A DNA stretch of 47,878 bases from the IMG/VR virus record IMGVR_UViG_3300036985_008405, positions 1 through 47,878 of that record, one strand, 5' to 3'. Both the position numbers and the translations under genes were made by a program. The stretch's first letter is position 1, and each line of letters starts with the position of its first letter. Of this stretch, positions 32,070 to 39,863 are shown one piece after another. The stretch is from a virus. The notes beneath the pieces were generated by a model, which was given only the letters and a program-made list of their open reading frames with translations, made no database searches and was not told the DNA's origin.

Positions 32070-33763
32070 CGCTTCCCCTTGGGCACTCGCATCTTGCGAA
32101 CCTTCTTGATGCACTCGACGACCTTCATATCGAGCGCGTCGGAACGCGCCCCGTTGTCCCAAACGCGCATCACACCGCTCGATGCGTCAACATCGAGCTT
32201 CGTGCCGTTCGCCATGTGCTTGCGCAGGATGTTGCCGACCAGCTCGCGCGCCTTCCCGAAGTGCGCGTGCGTGCGCGGGAGATGGTTCGAGATGATGCCG
32301 TCCGCCAACCGATTGAAGCGCATCGACCCGCGGGTGTGCTTGCACGCCAGTGACCACTTCTCGAGGTCGGCGGCTCGGCCCTCCGGTGTCGTCGCGTTCG
32401 ACGCGAGGGCGACGGCTCCGATGAAGCGCCCGGTCCAGTTCATGTACGCGCTCGAGCGCCCCTGCTCCCAGCCCTGCACGGACACCGACTTCCCGTGACG
32501 CTCCGTGAGGTACGACCCCGCCCCGACGACGAGGCTCGAGTGGTGCTGCCCGGTGTTCACCAGACCGATGTGGTTCGCGACACGCGCTGCTGTGAGCTGG
32601 GCAAGCACCTCGGTCGTGGCCTCTTCCATCGCCTTGTGCGGTGCGTTGTCGTTTCGCACCTCGTACTTGTAATCGGGGTGCGACCCCGCGTGACCGAGCT
32701 CGTGCGCCAGCACACGAATCGCTTCACCCTGCGGAGTGCCCGCGTTGTAGGTCTTCGCCTTCATCGCGGAGATGAGCGACGACGCCATGCGCGTGGTCAG
32801 CGTCAGCTTCCCCTCCGCGGAGCGGTACCAGCCGACGGCGGTGTCACGGCGCGGCGCCACGCTGATCGCGACGAGCCCGACGGGGCGGTACTCGTGCCCG
32901 GGGATCGCGCGGGAGAACTCCTGCACGACGTTCTGCAGCCGCTCGCGGATGGCCGGCTGGTCCAGCCACCGCTCCATGAGGACGTTCGACTCAGCCTCCG
33001 CCCGCTTCGCCTCGGGGGACGACTTCATGTCGTACTGGCCGTCGCCGAGGTACTCGACACGCCCCACCGCCGCGAACACCTCCAAGTTCTTGATCGACGT
33101 CCCCTCGATCTTCCCGTCCGGGTCGAGGGTGTGCGCGATGTGCGCGCGGGCTGCCTTGACGAAGTCCGATTCCGCCTGAGCGCCACGCTCCCCATGCTCC
33201 GCGACGCCCCCGGGCAGCTTCCCTCCGACCTTGTCGAGGGAAGCGTGCCACTCGGCTTCGTCATCGAGCTCCGCGATGCGCGCCACCATCGCGTCCTTCG
33301 CGATGCGCGCCACCATCGCGTCCTTCGCGGTCGCCAGACCCCACGAGTCGAACTTCGTTTCCTCGAGACGGGCGTACGTCTTCGCCAAGTCTTTCAGCAG
33401 GGTGTCCTTCGGGTACCGCGCGAGCGCGTCGGCCCCAAAGTCCCCTGTCTGCTTCGGCTTCACCGGCTCAGGCTTCGGGGGAGGCGGAGGCGGTAGCGGC
33501 GGCTTCTCGAGGACGGGCTCAGGCAGCGGCGGCGGCGGGTCTTCCGGCTTCTTCGCCGTCCCGTCCGCCTTCTTCTTCGCGCGGAACCTGTCCTCGTAGA
33601 CCTTCCGCTTCGCGCGCTCGGCCTTGAACTTGTCGATCACCGCGGTGTCGGTGACCTCCTTGTCCCCCGGCTCCCGCTCCTCCGGCTTCACCCACTGCTT
33701 GCGCCAGAACGTCGTGCCGGCGCGGGTGATCTCGCGCTCGACGAGAATCAGGTCGCCGCTCAT
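32066..33763 (-). CDS. Head-region protein with gluzincin metalloprotease motif
   Basis: Start ATG 33763 gives 565 residues. The N-terminus VEREITRAGTTFWRKQWVKP is a basic, aromatic strand-rich segment. A Pro-rich linker follows (residues 75-103). From about residue 285 there is a globular domain with IRVLAHELGHAGSHPDY, where HELGH lies at residues 354-358. MEEATTE at about 379-385 could supply the third zinc ligand. This is the HExxH plus Glu layout of gluzincins. Most phage head maturation proteases are serine enzymes, so it may be an ejected effector rather than a maturation protease. An AKDAMVARI unit is duplicated at residues 146-163. Confidence 0.65.
   Translation of the reverse strand: MSGDLILVEREITRAGTTFWRKQWVKPEEREPGDKEVTDTAVIDKFKAERAKRKVYEDRFRAKKKADGTAKKPEDPPPPLPEPVLEKPPLPPPPPPKPEPVKPKQTGDFGADALARYPKDTLLKDLAKTYARLEETKFDSWGLATAKDAMVARIAKDAMVARIAELDDEAEWHASLDKVGGKLPGGVAEHGERGAQAESDFVKAARAHIAHTLDPDGKIEGTSIKNLEVFAAVGRVEYLGDGQYDMKSSPEAKRAEAESNVLMERWLDQPAIRERLQNVVQEFSRAIPGHEYRPVGLVAISVAPRRDTAVGWYRSAEGKLTLTTRMASSLISAMKAKTYNAGTPQGEAIRVLAHELGHAGSHPDYKYEVRNDNAPHKAMEEATTEVLAQLTAARVANHIGLVNTGQHHSSLVVGAGSYLTERHGKSVSVQGWEQGRSSAYMNWTGRFIGAVALASNATTPEGRAADLEKWSLACKHTRGSMRFNRLADGIISNHLPRTHAHFGKARELVGNILRKHMANGTKLDVDASSGVMRVWDNGARSDALDMKVVECIKKVRKMRVPKGKR
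33272..33327 (-). repeat. 27-bp perfect tandem duplication in the metalloprotease-like gene
   Basis: The unit at 33274-33300 is repeated at 33301-33327 and duplicates nine codons (AKDAMVARI) in frame. The copies show no base differences, so the duplication is recent. Confidence 0.85.
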
Positions 33764-33795
33764 CGCTTGCACCGTCGGAAACGCATGCCTGCTTC

Positions 33796-34749
33796 CTACA
33801 ACGGAACTCGACGACCCCCCAAGTACTGCCACCCCGGGATGCCCCACCGCTTCATCCACGGCGACATCACGCTCCGGTCGTTGGGGCGGTTCGGCGGGAA
33901 CTCCCACGAGCGACCCACCAACGACTTGGGCACGTCGGTCTTCCCCTTCGCATCGGGAAAGGGCGACGTCGCGGGCATCGTGAAGAGCCCCCCGACCGCC
34001 GCCACCTGCCCGTGCATCGCGATGGAATCGACCCCCACGCGGTCATCCATCGGCTCGCCGTCCGCGTCGCAGTACTCCTCCCACCGCTGCCGGATGTCCG
34101 GGAAGTCCTTGCTCATGTCGCGCAGCCCGTCCGAGATGGCCGCGTTGTCGGCCCACGCGAGCTCGGTGCGGACGATGCGCTCGCCCTGCCACCACTCGCC
34201 GCCGATGGTGTCCATCACCGCGTCGATGGCGTCGTCGGGGGTGCTGCCCGTCATCAAGCTCTGCGCGAGGTTGTCCTCCAACGCCATGACGACGTGCACG
34301 CCGTACCGCTGCATCGAGCTCGTGTTCATCGCCAGCAGCGACGTCTCCCGCTGGTCAATGACCCCCGCGAACCGCGACGCCTTCTCGATGGGCACGGTGA
34401 TCTCCGCCCCGGTGAACTTCTTGTGCAGCCGGGTCACGTCCTTCACCAGCCCATGCAGCGCCCCGCTCTGCGCCTTCTTCAGGGCCGGCTTCATCGCCTT
34501 CGCCATGTGCGTCGCGATCTCCGCCTGCCCATGCCGAAGCTGGGTGAGGACGATCCGCGCCTGATGCGCAGTGAACGACTCCCCACGCCCCGCCCTCATC
34601 GCCTTCCTGAGCTTGCTCTCCACCGCGGCCTGCGACGTGTCGTAGAGCTTCTTCAACCGCCCGGCCGTCTGGTTCGACAACTGGTCGTGCAACCGCGCTC
34701 GGTGCTCGGCTACGGCGGAGTGGAAGGCGTGAGGGACTTTGGGCGCCAT
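33796..34749 (-). CDS. Mu F-like minor head (head morphogenesis) protein
   Basis: This 317-residue protein (ATG 34749) has the MuF core: a helical N-terminal half, then QGERIVRTELAWADNAAISD at about residues 188-207. The terminal signature SWEFPPNRPNDRSVMSPW lies at residues 281-298. These proteins bind the portal inside the head. The portal gene lies three genes upstream in transcription. No C-terminal toxin domain is fused; the protein ends 19 residues after the signature. Confidence 0.85.
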   Translation of the reverse strand: MAPKVPHAFHSAVAEHRARLHDQLSNQTAGRLKKLYDTSQAAVESKLRKAMRAGRGESFTAHQARIVLTQLRHGQAEIATHMAKAMKPALKKAQSGALHGLVKDVTRLHKKFTGAEITVPIEKASRFAGVIDQRETSLLAMNTSSMQRYGVHVVMALEDNLAQSLMTGSTPDDAIDAVMDTIGGEWWQGERIVRTELAWADNAAISDGLRDMSKDFPDIRQRWEEYCDADGEPMDDRVGVDSIAMHGQVAAVGGLFTMPATSPFPDAKGKTDVPKSLVGRSWEFPPNRPNDRSVMSPWMKRWGIPGWQYLGGRRVPL

Positions 34750-34753
34750 GTTC

Positions 34754-34942
34754 TCACCCGCGCTTCGCGAAGGACTCCATCAACGTGTTGGCCATCGGCT
34801 GAATCTGGTCGTGCAGCGCCCGCGCGATCTCATCGCACGAGGTCTTCGTCCCCTCGATGGTGAACATCATCGGGGCGCTCGAGGACAGCGGCTCGTCGGC
34901 GCGGTCCACGATGACGGCGATGCGAACGATGTACCGGCTCAT
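34754..34942 (-). CDS. Small protein between portal and MuF genes
   Basis: The ORF has 62 codons and starts at ATG 34942, overlapping the TGA of the previous gene (ATGA). The N-terminus MSRYIVRIAVIVDRADEPLS is a beta strand pair, followed by a helix CDEIARALHDQIQPMANTLM. No family is recognised. Confidence 0.6.
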   Translation of the reverse strand: MSRYIVRIAVIVDRADEPLSSSAPMMFTIEGTKTSCDEIARALHDQIQPMANTLMESFAKRG

Positions 34943-35358
34943 CCCTTCACCCCCAACGACTGCACCATCGGCGCGAACGTCTTGCCAAGCCCCTGCCTGT
35001 CGATCTCGACGATGGCCCACGACGGTCCCTTCGCCGCTTCCTTCTCACCGTCCGTCTTGCAGATGTCGCAGAAGAACACGTCGCTCACCTTCACCATCGG
35101 CCCGTAGGTGGTCGGGATGGTCGGGACGAACGGTCCCTCGGGGTTGCTCGCCACGATGCCTGCTACGTACTCGGGGCTGCGCGCGACCAGCTCGGCGAGC
35201 TGCATCAGCACCCGAATCCGAATCGCCGGCTTCCCCTTGCACATGGCGCACTTCGCCTTCGGGCCGTACGCCTCCTGCCGGTGCATCTCGTCAGGCGTCC
35301 TGCGCCCGCCGTCGAACTTCTTCATGTGAATCACTTCGCCGCGCTGCATCTTGCTCAT
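34939..35358 (-). CDS. Zinc-binding protein with two CxxC pairs
   Basis: This is a 139-residue protein (ATG 35358, ATGA overlap with the gene above). It has CAMC and CDIC pairs about 60 residues apart, separated by a helical segment RIRVLMQLAELVARSPEYVA, which suggests one zinc ribbon. The C-terminal part is Gly/Lys-containing. It is part of a translationally coupled set after the portal gene. Function is unknown. Confidence 0.6.
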   Translation of the reverse strand: MSKMQRGEVIHMKKFDGGRRTPDEMHRQEAYGPKAKCAMCKGKPAIRIRVLMQLAELVARSPEYVAGIVASNPEGPFVPTIPTTYGPMVKVSDVFFCDICKTDGEKEAAKGPSWAIVEIDRQGLGKTFAPMVQSLGVKG

Positions 35359-35645
35359 GTCGTTCTCCCGACCCACGTCTTGTTCTTCCTGCGCTTTCCT
35401 CGCTGCGTCAGCCCCTGCTCATTCAACATCGTGCGGAGCCATGCGTGGTAGATCCGCTGGTAGTTCCGCAGGCACTCGGCGCGCCGACACACGAGGGCGC
35501 CAGCTCGGTGCAGCGCCTCTTTGCAGAAGAGGCAGAAGCCCTCCGCGACCTTGAGCTGCAGGTCACGGAGGGCGGGGCACTTCGAGATGCGCCTACTCGG
35601 GCTGCTCGGGGAACTCGTACTGCTCATCGAGTTGCTGCTGCTCAT
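35355..35645 (-). CDS. Small Cys4 zinc-finger-like protein overlapping the portal 3' end
   Basis: I use ATG 35645 (GGGGGA upstream), which overlaps the portal gene by 53 bases; ATG 35627 is an alternative. The first 20 residues are Ser-rich and low in complexity because they overlay Gln-rich portal codons. The conserved-looking part is CLFCKEALHRAGALVCRRAE and CLRNYQRIYHAWLRTML, a CxxC...CxxxxC knuckle followed by an Arg/Tyr-rich helix. It could bind nucleic acid. The start is uncertain. Confidence 0.55.
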   Translation of the reverse strand: MSSSNSMSSTSSPSSPSRRISKCPALRDLQLKVAEGFCLFCKEALHRAGALVCRRAECLRNYQRIYHAWLRTMLNEQGLTQRGKRRKNKTWVGRTT

Positions 35646-37353
35646 CGAATCCCCCGGTCATGCCGCCGAACATCTGCTGCTGCTGCTGCTCGGCGGCAGA
35701 GGCAGCCGCCGCCTGAATCTTCTGGATCATCGCGGTCACGTTATCGACCGAGAAGAAGGGCGCGGCGAACTTGATCGCCGTCTCCTCATCGATCAGCCCG
35801 GCCGTCTTCGCGTCCCCGGCGGCCTTCACCGCGGCGGACGTGTCGTCCAGCGACGGCGGGAAGTAGTCAGGCCACTGCAGCCGAATCGACCCGCCGCTGC
35901 CCGGCTGGAGCTCGGTCTTCACCTGCATCCCCGTCATGGGGTCGACGGAGATCTGCGGGGGCAGCTTCAGCACCGACTTCACGATGCCGATCGGCTGCCC
36001 CGTGACCGGGTCGACGGCGGGCTGCCCGGTGGCCGGGTCCACCTGCTCCACCGGCTGCGCGAGCGCGGACGCCGCCTTGAACATCATCTCCAGCAGCGGC
36101 TTGATGCACCGCTCGCCGTACTGCTCGCGCATCACGTCCGTCTTCTGCAGCATGCTCATGTACGTCCGCGTCACCTCGGTCGCGGTGCGCCCGCCGCCCG
36201 CGTCACCCGGGTGTTCGAGCACGCACTGCGCCACCTCGAGGGCGAACTTCCGCAGCGACTCCGCCTGCTCCATCGCGGCCTTCGGGCCGGACGCCTGCAT
36301 CTCGAGGTACTGCGCGCTCGACCCCTCCGGCAGCTTGATGGCGTTGTCGCTGCCCTTCTTGATGTCCGACCCCATCTCGCCTTTCGACGTGATGATCAGG
36401 GTCGGGTCGCAGTTGGCGATGATGCCGCGGTTCGCCTGCGAGATGAGCGCGTCGATCTGCTCGACCACCTCGTAGATGCCGTGGCAGTCCGGGTCCCCGT
36501 CGATGTCGTCCTCGACGGGCATGTTCTGCACCCAGACGACGGGGCAGAACCCGAAGCCGTGGGCGACCTGCTTGTCGATCTCCCACTTCGGCTCTTCGCC
36601 GTCCCCCACCTCGGCGGGCTTGAAGACGGTGTCCATCTCCATGTCGATGATGCGGCGGTACCAGTACTGCTTCGTCTCGAACCGCCCGGTGGCCGGGTCA
36701 CGGACCTCAACCGGGTGCAGGTACCGCTTCTCCACCTTCTCCAGCAGCAGGGAGGAGCGGTCGGAGAAGGCGGGCTGGACCCAGCGGGGGTCGTGCACCT
36801 CGACGACAGGCTTCCCGTCGACGAACTGGAACCCGATGCAGGCCGACCCCGTGGCGCCGCCGAACGTCCGCACGCGGATCATCGCCTGCCACAGCCGGGA
36901 GACGTCGACGACGGCGCGCAGGTAGTTCGCGCTCATCTCGTCACCGTCCACGTTGATCTCGGGGCTCTGGTTCTCGCTGAAGAGCAGCCCGGTGAACCTG
37001 TCCACGCACACCTTCACCAGCGCGTAGGGGGAGCTCGGCCGGCGGAACTTCAGCGGGGTGCCCTGCCCGCCGACGTCGATGAACCCGGGCGGGATGGAGC
37101 CCCGCGAGGCGACGGCCTCGAGCTCGAGCGGCTCCATGTTCTTCTTGCCGTTCCAATCGAGGGCGCGCGCCGAGTAGTTCATGCAGCGGTACCAGCCCCA
37201 CAGCCGGTTCAGCTCCTGCTGCCGCGGCGACATGCCGAGCCGGGCGATGCGGTCCATCGGCCCGGAGCCCGAGTCCTTCCCGCCCGTGCTCCCCTTCGAG
37301 CTCAGTTTGTTCATCAGGGAACCGATGATGCCGGGGGATGCGGAAGGTGCCAC
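35593..37353 (-). CDS. Portal protein
   Basis: This 586-residue protein starts at GTG 37353 with AGGAGG four bases upstream. It shows portal features: a helical N-terminus, RFTGLLFSENQSPEINVDGD, a beta wing region (RTFGGATGSACIGFQF), EQIDALISQANRGIIANCDP leading to the long central helix, and ATEVTRTYMSMLQKTDVMRE. A Pro/Val/Gln-rich linker VDPATGQPAVDPVTGQPIGI and a Gln-run C-terminus (AEQQQQQMFGG) follow. It forms the dodecameric DNA gate. The terminase lies further upstream and MuF downstream, as expected. Confidence 0.9.
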   Translation of the reverse strand: MAPSASPGIIGSLMNKLSSKGSTGGKDSGSGPMDRIARLGMSPRQQELNRLWGWYRCMNYSARALDWNGKKNMEPLELEAVASRGSIPPGFIDVGGQGTPLKFRRPSSPYALVKVCVDRFTGLLFSENQSPEINVDGDEMSANYLRAVVDVSRLWQAMIRVRTFGGATGSACIGFQFVDGKPVVEVHDPRWVQPAFSDRSSLLLEKVEKRYLHPVEVRDPATGRFETKQYWYRRIIDMEMDTVFKPAEVGDGEEPKWEIDKQVAHGFGFCPVVWVQNMPVEDDIDGDPDCHGIYEVVEQIDALISQANRGIIANCDPTLIITSKGEMGSDIKKGSDNAIKLPEGSSAQYLEMQASGPKAAMEQAESLRKFALEVAQCVLEHPGDAGGGRTATEVTRTYMSMLQKTDVMREQYGERCIKPLLEMMFKAASALAQPVEQVDPATGQPAVDPVTGQPIGIVKSVLKLPPQISVDPMTGMQVKTELQPGSGGSIRLQWPDYFPPSLDDTSAAVKAAGDAKTAGLIDEETAIKFAAPFFSVDNVTAMIQKIQAAAASAAEQQQQQMFGGMTGGFDEQQQLDEQYEFPEQPE

Positions 37354-37361
37354 GGTGCCTC

Positions 37362-38009
37362 CTAAGCGAGCTGCGTGAAGTCCCGAGCAGCCGGGCTTTC
37401 CATCTTGTACCGCAGGCCGCGCTTCTTCGCCCTCGTGTACTGCTTGCGGAGCACGTCACGCTTCAGCACCGACAGGTGATCGACCAGCGTGATGCCGTCC
37501 AGATGCTCGATCTCGTGCTGCAGGCACGCCGCCAGATGCCCGTCGCACTCGATGTCCACCCGCGCGCCCGTCTCATCCCACGCCTCGACGCGCACCGCCG
37601 CGAACCGCTTGATGGCCGCATTCAGGCCGGGGAATGAGAGGCACCCCTCTTCGCCCATCACGAGCTCAGGCTTGTTGTCGTCGCCCAGCGTGTACGCGGC
37701 CGCCTTCTCCGCCGACCGCAGCGGGATGACCACCGGGTTCACCAGCTTCAGCACCACATGCTCCGCGGAGTCGACGCGCTTCGCGACCACGACGATCAAC
37801 CGCAGGGAGAACCCGACCTGTGGGGCGGCGAGCCCGATGCCGCGCACCGCGTGCATCGTCTCCTCCATGTCGTTCAGCAGGGCACGCACCCCATGCCACG
37901 GGTCTTCCCCGCCAAGCGCAGCGGCGGCTCCACTGGCGAGTGGTGCCGGCACCGCCTCACAGCGTCGGGAGAGGATCGAATCAGGCCAGATGACGATGGG
38001 TCGCTTCAT
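37362..38009 (-). CDS. def: Peptide deformylase
   Basis: This is a 215-residue protein (ATG 38009, AAGGCG upstream). All three deformylase motifs are intact: GIGLAAPQVG at residues 57-66, EGCLSFPG at 121-128 with metal-ligand Cys123, and QHEIEHLDG at 164-172 with His165, catalytic Glu166 and His169. The enzyme removes the formyl group from N-terminal formyl-methionine on new proteins. Unlike the short forms reported from some phages it retains a C-terminal helix (VLKRDVLRKQYTRAKKRG), and it has an insert at residues 22-45. It sits immediately upstream of the portal gene in the same operon, so it is expressed with late genes. Confidence 0.92.
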   Translation of the reverse strand: MKRPIVIWPDSILSRRCEAVPAPLASGAAAALGGEDPWHGVRALLNDMEETMHAVRGIGLAAPQVGFSLRLIVVVAKRVDSAEHVVLKLVNPVVIPLRSAEKAAAYTLGDDNKPELVMGEEGCLSFPGLNAAIKRFAAVRVEAWDETGARVDIECDGHLAACLQHEIEHLDGITLVDHLSVLKRDVLRKQYTRAKKRGLRYKMESPAARDFTQLA

Positions 38010-38041
38010 GGTGTGTACGCCTTCTGCGGTGCTGCGCGTTT

Positions 38042-38353
38042 TCACGCGTCGATCATCTGCCCGTTCTGGATGAACCCGTGCCAGTCGCCCGGGATGTTGA
38101 TGCTCGGGCTCAAGGTGAGGGTCGCGAGCGACTCCCCTGAAACCTGCCAGCGGGCGAGCGGCTGCGCCTCGGGCGGGACCGGGGGGGTGCCCGAGGGGTT
38201 GGAGAACCACACGACGATGCGGTGGGAGCACCCGGGCTTCGGGCAGCGGAACAGCACCCCCTGCGCCCCGTTGATGTTCGGCAGCAGGTGCAGCCCGCCG
38301 ACGGTGTACTCCCCAACGAACGACGGCTCGAGCTCGGTCAGCATTCGCGGCAT
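38042..38353 (-). CDS. DUF6527-like protein
   Basis: The product has 103 residues (ATG 38353). It contains LFRCPKPGCSHRIVVWFSNP, then RWQVSGESLATLTLSPSINI, and PGDWHGFIQNGQMID. The sequence of CP..GC, a W, LSPSI and a WHGFI..G end fits the DUF6527 pattern of phage and bacterial small proteins. The family has no established function. The two Cys plus His residues may bind a metal. Confidence 0.6.
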   Translation of the reverse strand: MPRMLTELEPSFVGEYTVGGLHLLPNINGAQGVLFRCPKPGCSHRIVVWFSNPSGTPPVPPEAQPLARWQVSGESLATLTLSPSINIPGDWHGFIQNGQMIDA

Positions 38354-38391
38354 GGGGGTGGTCTACCAAGAAGCGGAGGCATGCGTCGAGG

Positions 38392-38631
38392 TCACCGCTC
38401 GAGCGCCTCCTGCAGCCCCCTCATCAGCATCAGCACCTTCTCGAGACCCGGCTCGTCGTACTTCTTCGCCAACGCCAGCCACTCCGCGTCCGACGACGGC
38501 TCTTCCACCACAACCGCATCGCCGGAGGTCATCCGAATCACCTCGAGCCATTCGGTGTCGTGGAACACTTCCGTCAGCGCACTCATCAGGTCGTGCGCCA
38601 GCTCTCTCGTAATCGTCACCGGCTCGCTCAT
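38392..38631 (-). CDS. Small acidic helical protein divergent from the Zeta-type gene
   Basis: The ORF is 79 residues long from ATG 38631 (AAGG upstream). It is acidic and helical with ITRELAHDLMSALTEVFHDT and DAEWLALAKKYDEPGLEKVL. Its start lies 62 bases from the ATG of the plus-strand gene, head to head. It could be checked as an antitoxin candidate, but nothing in the sequence matches the epsilon family and the arrangement differs from epsilon-zeta operons. Confidence 0.6.
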   Translation of the reverse strand: MSEPVTITRELAHDLMSALTEVFHDTEWLEVIRMTSGDAVVVEEPSSDAEWLALAKKYDEPGLEKVLMLMRGLQEALER

Positions 38632-38693
38632 GCCGAACGCCTTGTGCACGCGCCGCTCTTTTCGATGAGGTGCCACGCTGCTACAAGCGCAGC

Positions 38694-39863
38694 ATGAGCG
38701 ACGACCCTGTGCAGACTGGCCCCCGTGGCGGGCAGTTCATCGAAACTCCCAGCGGAACCAAGCGCTACGTCGGCAAGGAGGGCGCCGCCGCCGCCAAGCA
38801 GGTGGGCGAGCAGGTCGAAAAGCTCCTCAAGGGAACCCTCGCCAAGCTCGCCGCAACCGGGTGGAAGGGCGGCGAGAAGGGCGCCCCGACCGTCCGCACC
38901 CAGAAGGCCAAGCTCAAGACCGCGCACGAGGACGACGTCGGCCGCATCGCGAAGCTCCCCAAGGGCGAGCAGCGAGCGGCCTTCAAAGAGCTCGCGGAAA
39001 CCACGCAGGCGGACATCGAGGCCGGGAAGCTCAAGCCCGAGGGCGGCAAGGCGCAGGAGTGGCTCGAGGGGGACGAGAACAAGGACGCGTGGAAGGTGGC
39101 CGACAAGGACACCTCGTGGGCCAAGTACTACTCGGCCGACTCCAAGCCGGGCGACCCCAAGGCCGTGCCGACCGACCCCGCGCGCAAGCTCATGCAGGAG
39201 GAGGCGAAGAAGGTCTTCGTCGGGAAGAACTCCGTCGCCAAGCCGGGCGAGCAGAAGATCGCGATCATCATGATGGGTGGGCCGGGCTCGGGGAAGACCA
39301 GCTCGCTCCCCAAAGACCTCGACTGGAGCAAGTTCGCCAAGGCCGACGCCGACGGGCTCAAGGGGCACCTGCCCGAGTTCCGCGACGGCGTGAAGGCGAA
39401 GTCCATGCGCAGCGCGGGCATCGCGCACGAGGAGTCCAGCGCGATGTCGAAGCAGGTTGTCGCGCAGGCCATCGAGGAGAACCGCCACCTCGTCATGGAC
39501 GGCACCGGCGCCACGCTGAAGTCCTACGACGACGCCATCAAGAAGCTCAAGGACGCCGGCTACCACGTGCAGCTCAACTTCGTGCACCTGCCCTACGAGA
39601 AGGCGGAGCCGCGCATGTTCTCCCGCGCGGAGGGTGTCGGCCGCTTCGTCCCGCTCGACGACGCGAAGCAGAAGCACCGCGACGTTCCGTCCAACTTCGA
39701 GCACTTCGCCAAGCAGGTGGACCGCGCGATCATGTACGACAACGACGTGCCGATGGGCGAGCCCATGCGCCGCATCGCGGAGTACGGCGGCGGCAAGGTG
39801 GACAAGATGCACCACGACGACTTCTACGCGGACTTCAAGAAGAAGTACCCGCAGAAGGACTAG
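38694..39863 (+). CDS. Zeta-toxin-like kinase with N-terminal Gly-rich tag
   Basis: This is the only plus-strand gene. ATG 38694 gives 389 residues; GTG 38670 is possible, and neither has a good ribosome site. Residues 6-28 form a tag (VQTGPRGGQFIETPSGTKRY then VGK) shared with two head-region proteins. A Lys/Glu-rich helical linker follows. A kinase domain starts near residue 187 with Walker A GGPGSGKT (195-202), then DADGLKGHLPEF (218-229), HEESS (245-249), HLVMDGTGA (265-273), AGYHVQLNFVHLP (288-300) and Arg307/Arg311. This order matches Zeta/PezT-type enzymes, which phosphorylate UDP-N-acetylglucosamine and block wall synthesis. The tag suggests virion loading, which is inference. It converges with the minus array and shares a CTAG with it. 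Confidence 0.8.
   Translation: MSDDPVQTGPRGGQFIETPSGTKRYVGKEGAAAAKQVGEQVEKLLKGTLAKLAATGWKGGEKGAPTVRTQKAKLKTAHEDDVGRIAKLPKGEQRAAFKELAETTQADIEAGKLKPEGGKAQEWLEGDENKDAWKVADKDTSWAKYYSADSKPGDPKAVPTDPARKLMQEEAKKVFVGKNSVAKPGEQKIAIIMMGGPGSGKTSSLPKDLDWSKFAKADADGLKGHLPEFRDGVKAKSMRSAGIAHEESSAMSKQVVAQAIEENRHLVMDGTGATLKSYDDAIKKLKDAGYHVQLNFVHLPYEKAEPRMFSRAEGVGRFVPLDDAKQKHRDVPSNFEHFAKQVDRAIMYDNDVPMGEPMRRIAEYGGGKVDKMHHDDFYADFKKKYPQKD

Noticed and set aside
38392-38631. Antitoxin partner for the Zeta-type kinase
   Set aside because: It is divergent rather than co-transcribed and shows no epsilon-like sequence features. The acidic helical character alone is not enough.
38632-38693. Promoter for the plus-strand kinase gene
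   Set aside because: TTGTGC followed 17 bases later by ATGAGG is too weak a match, and the start codon itself is uncertain.
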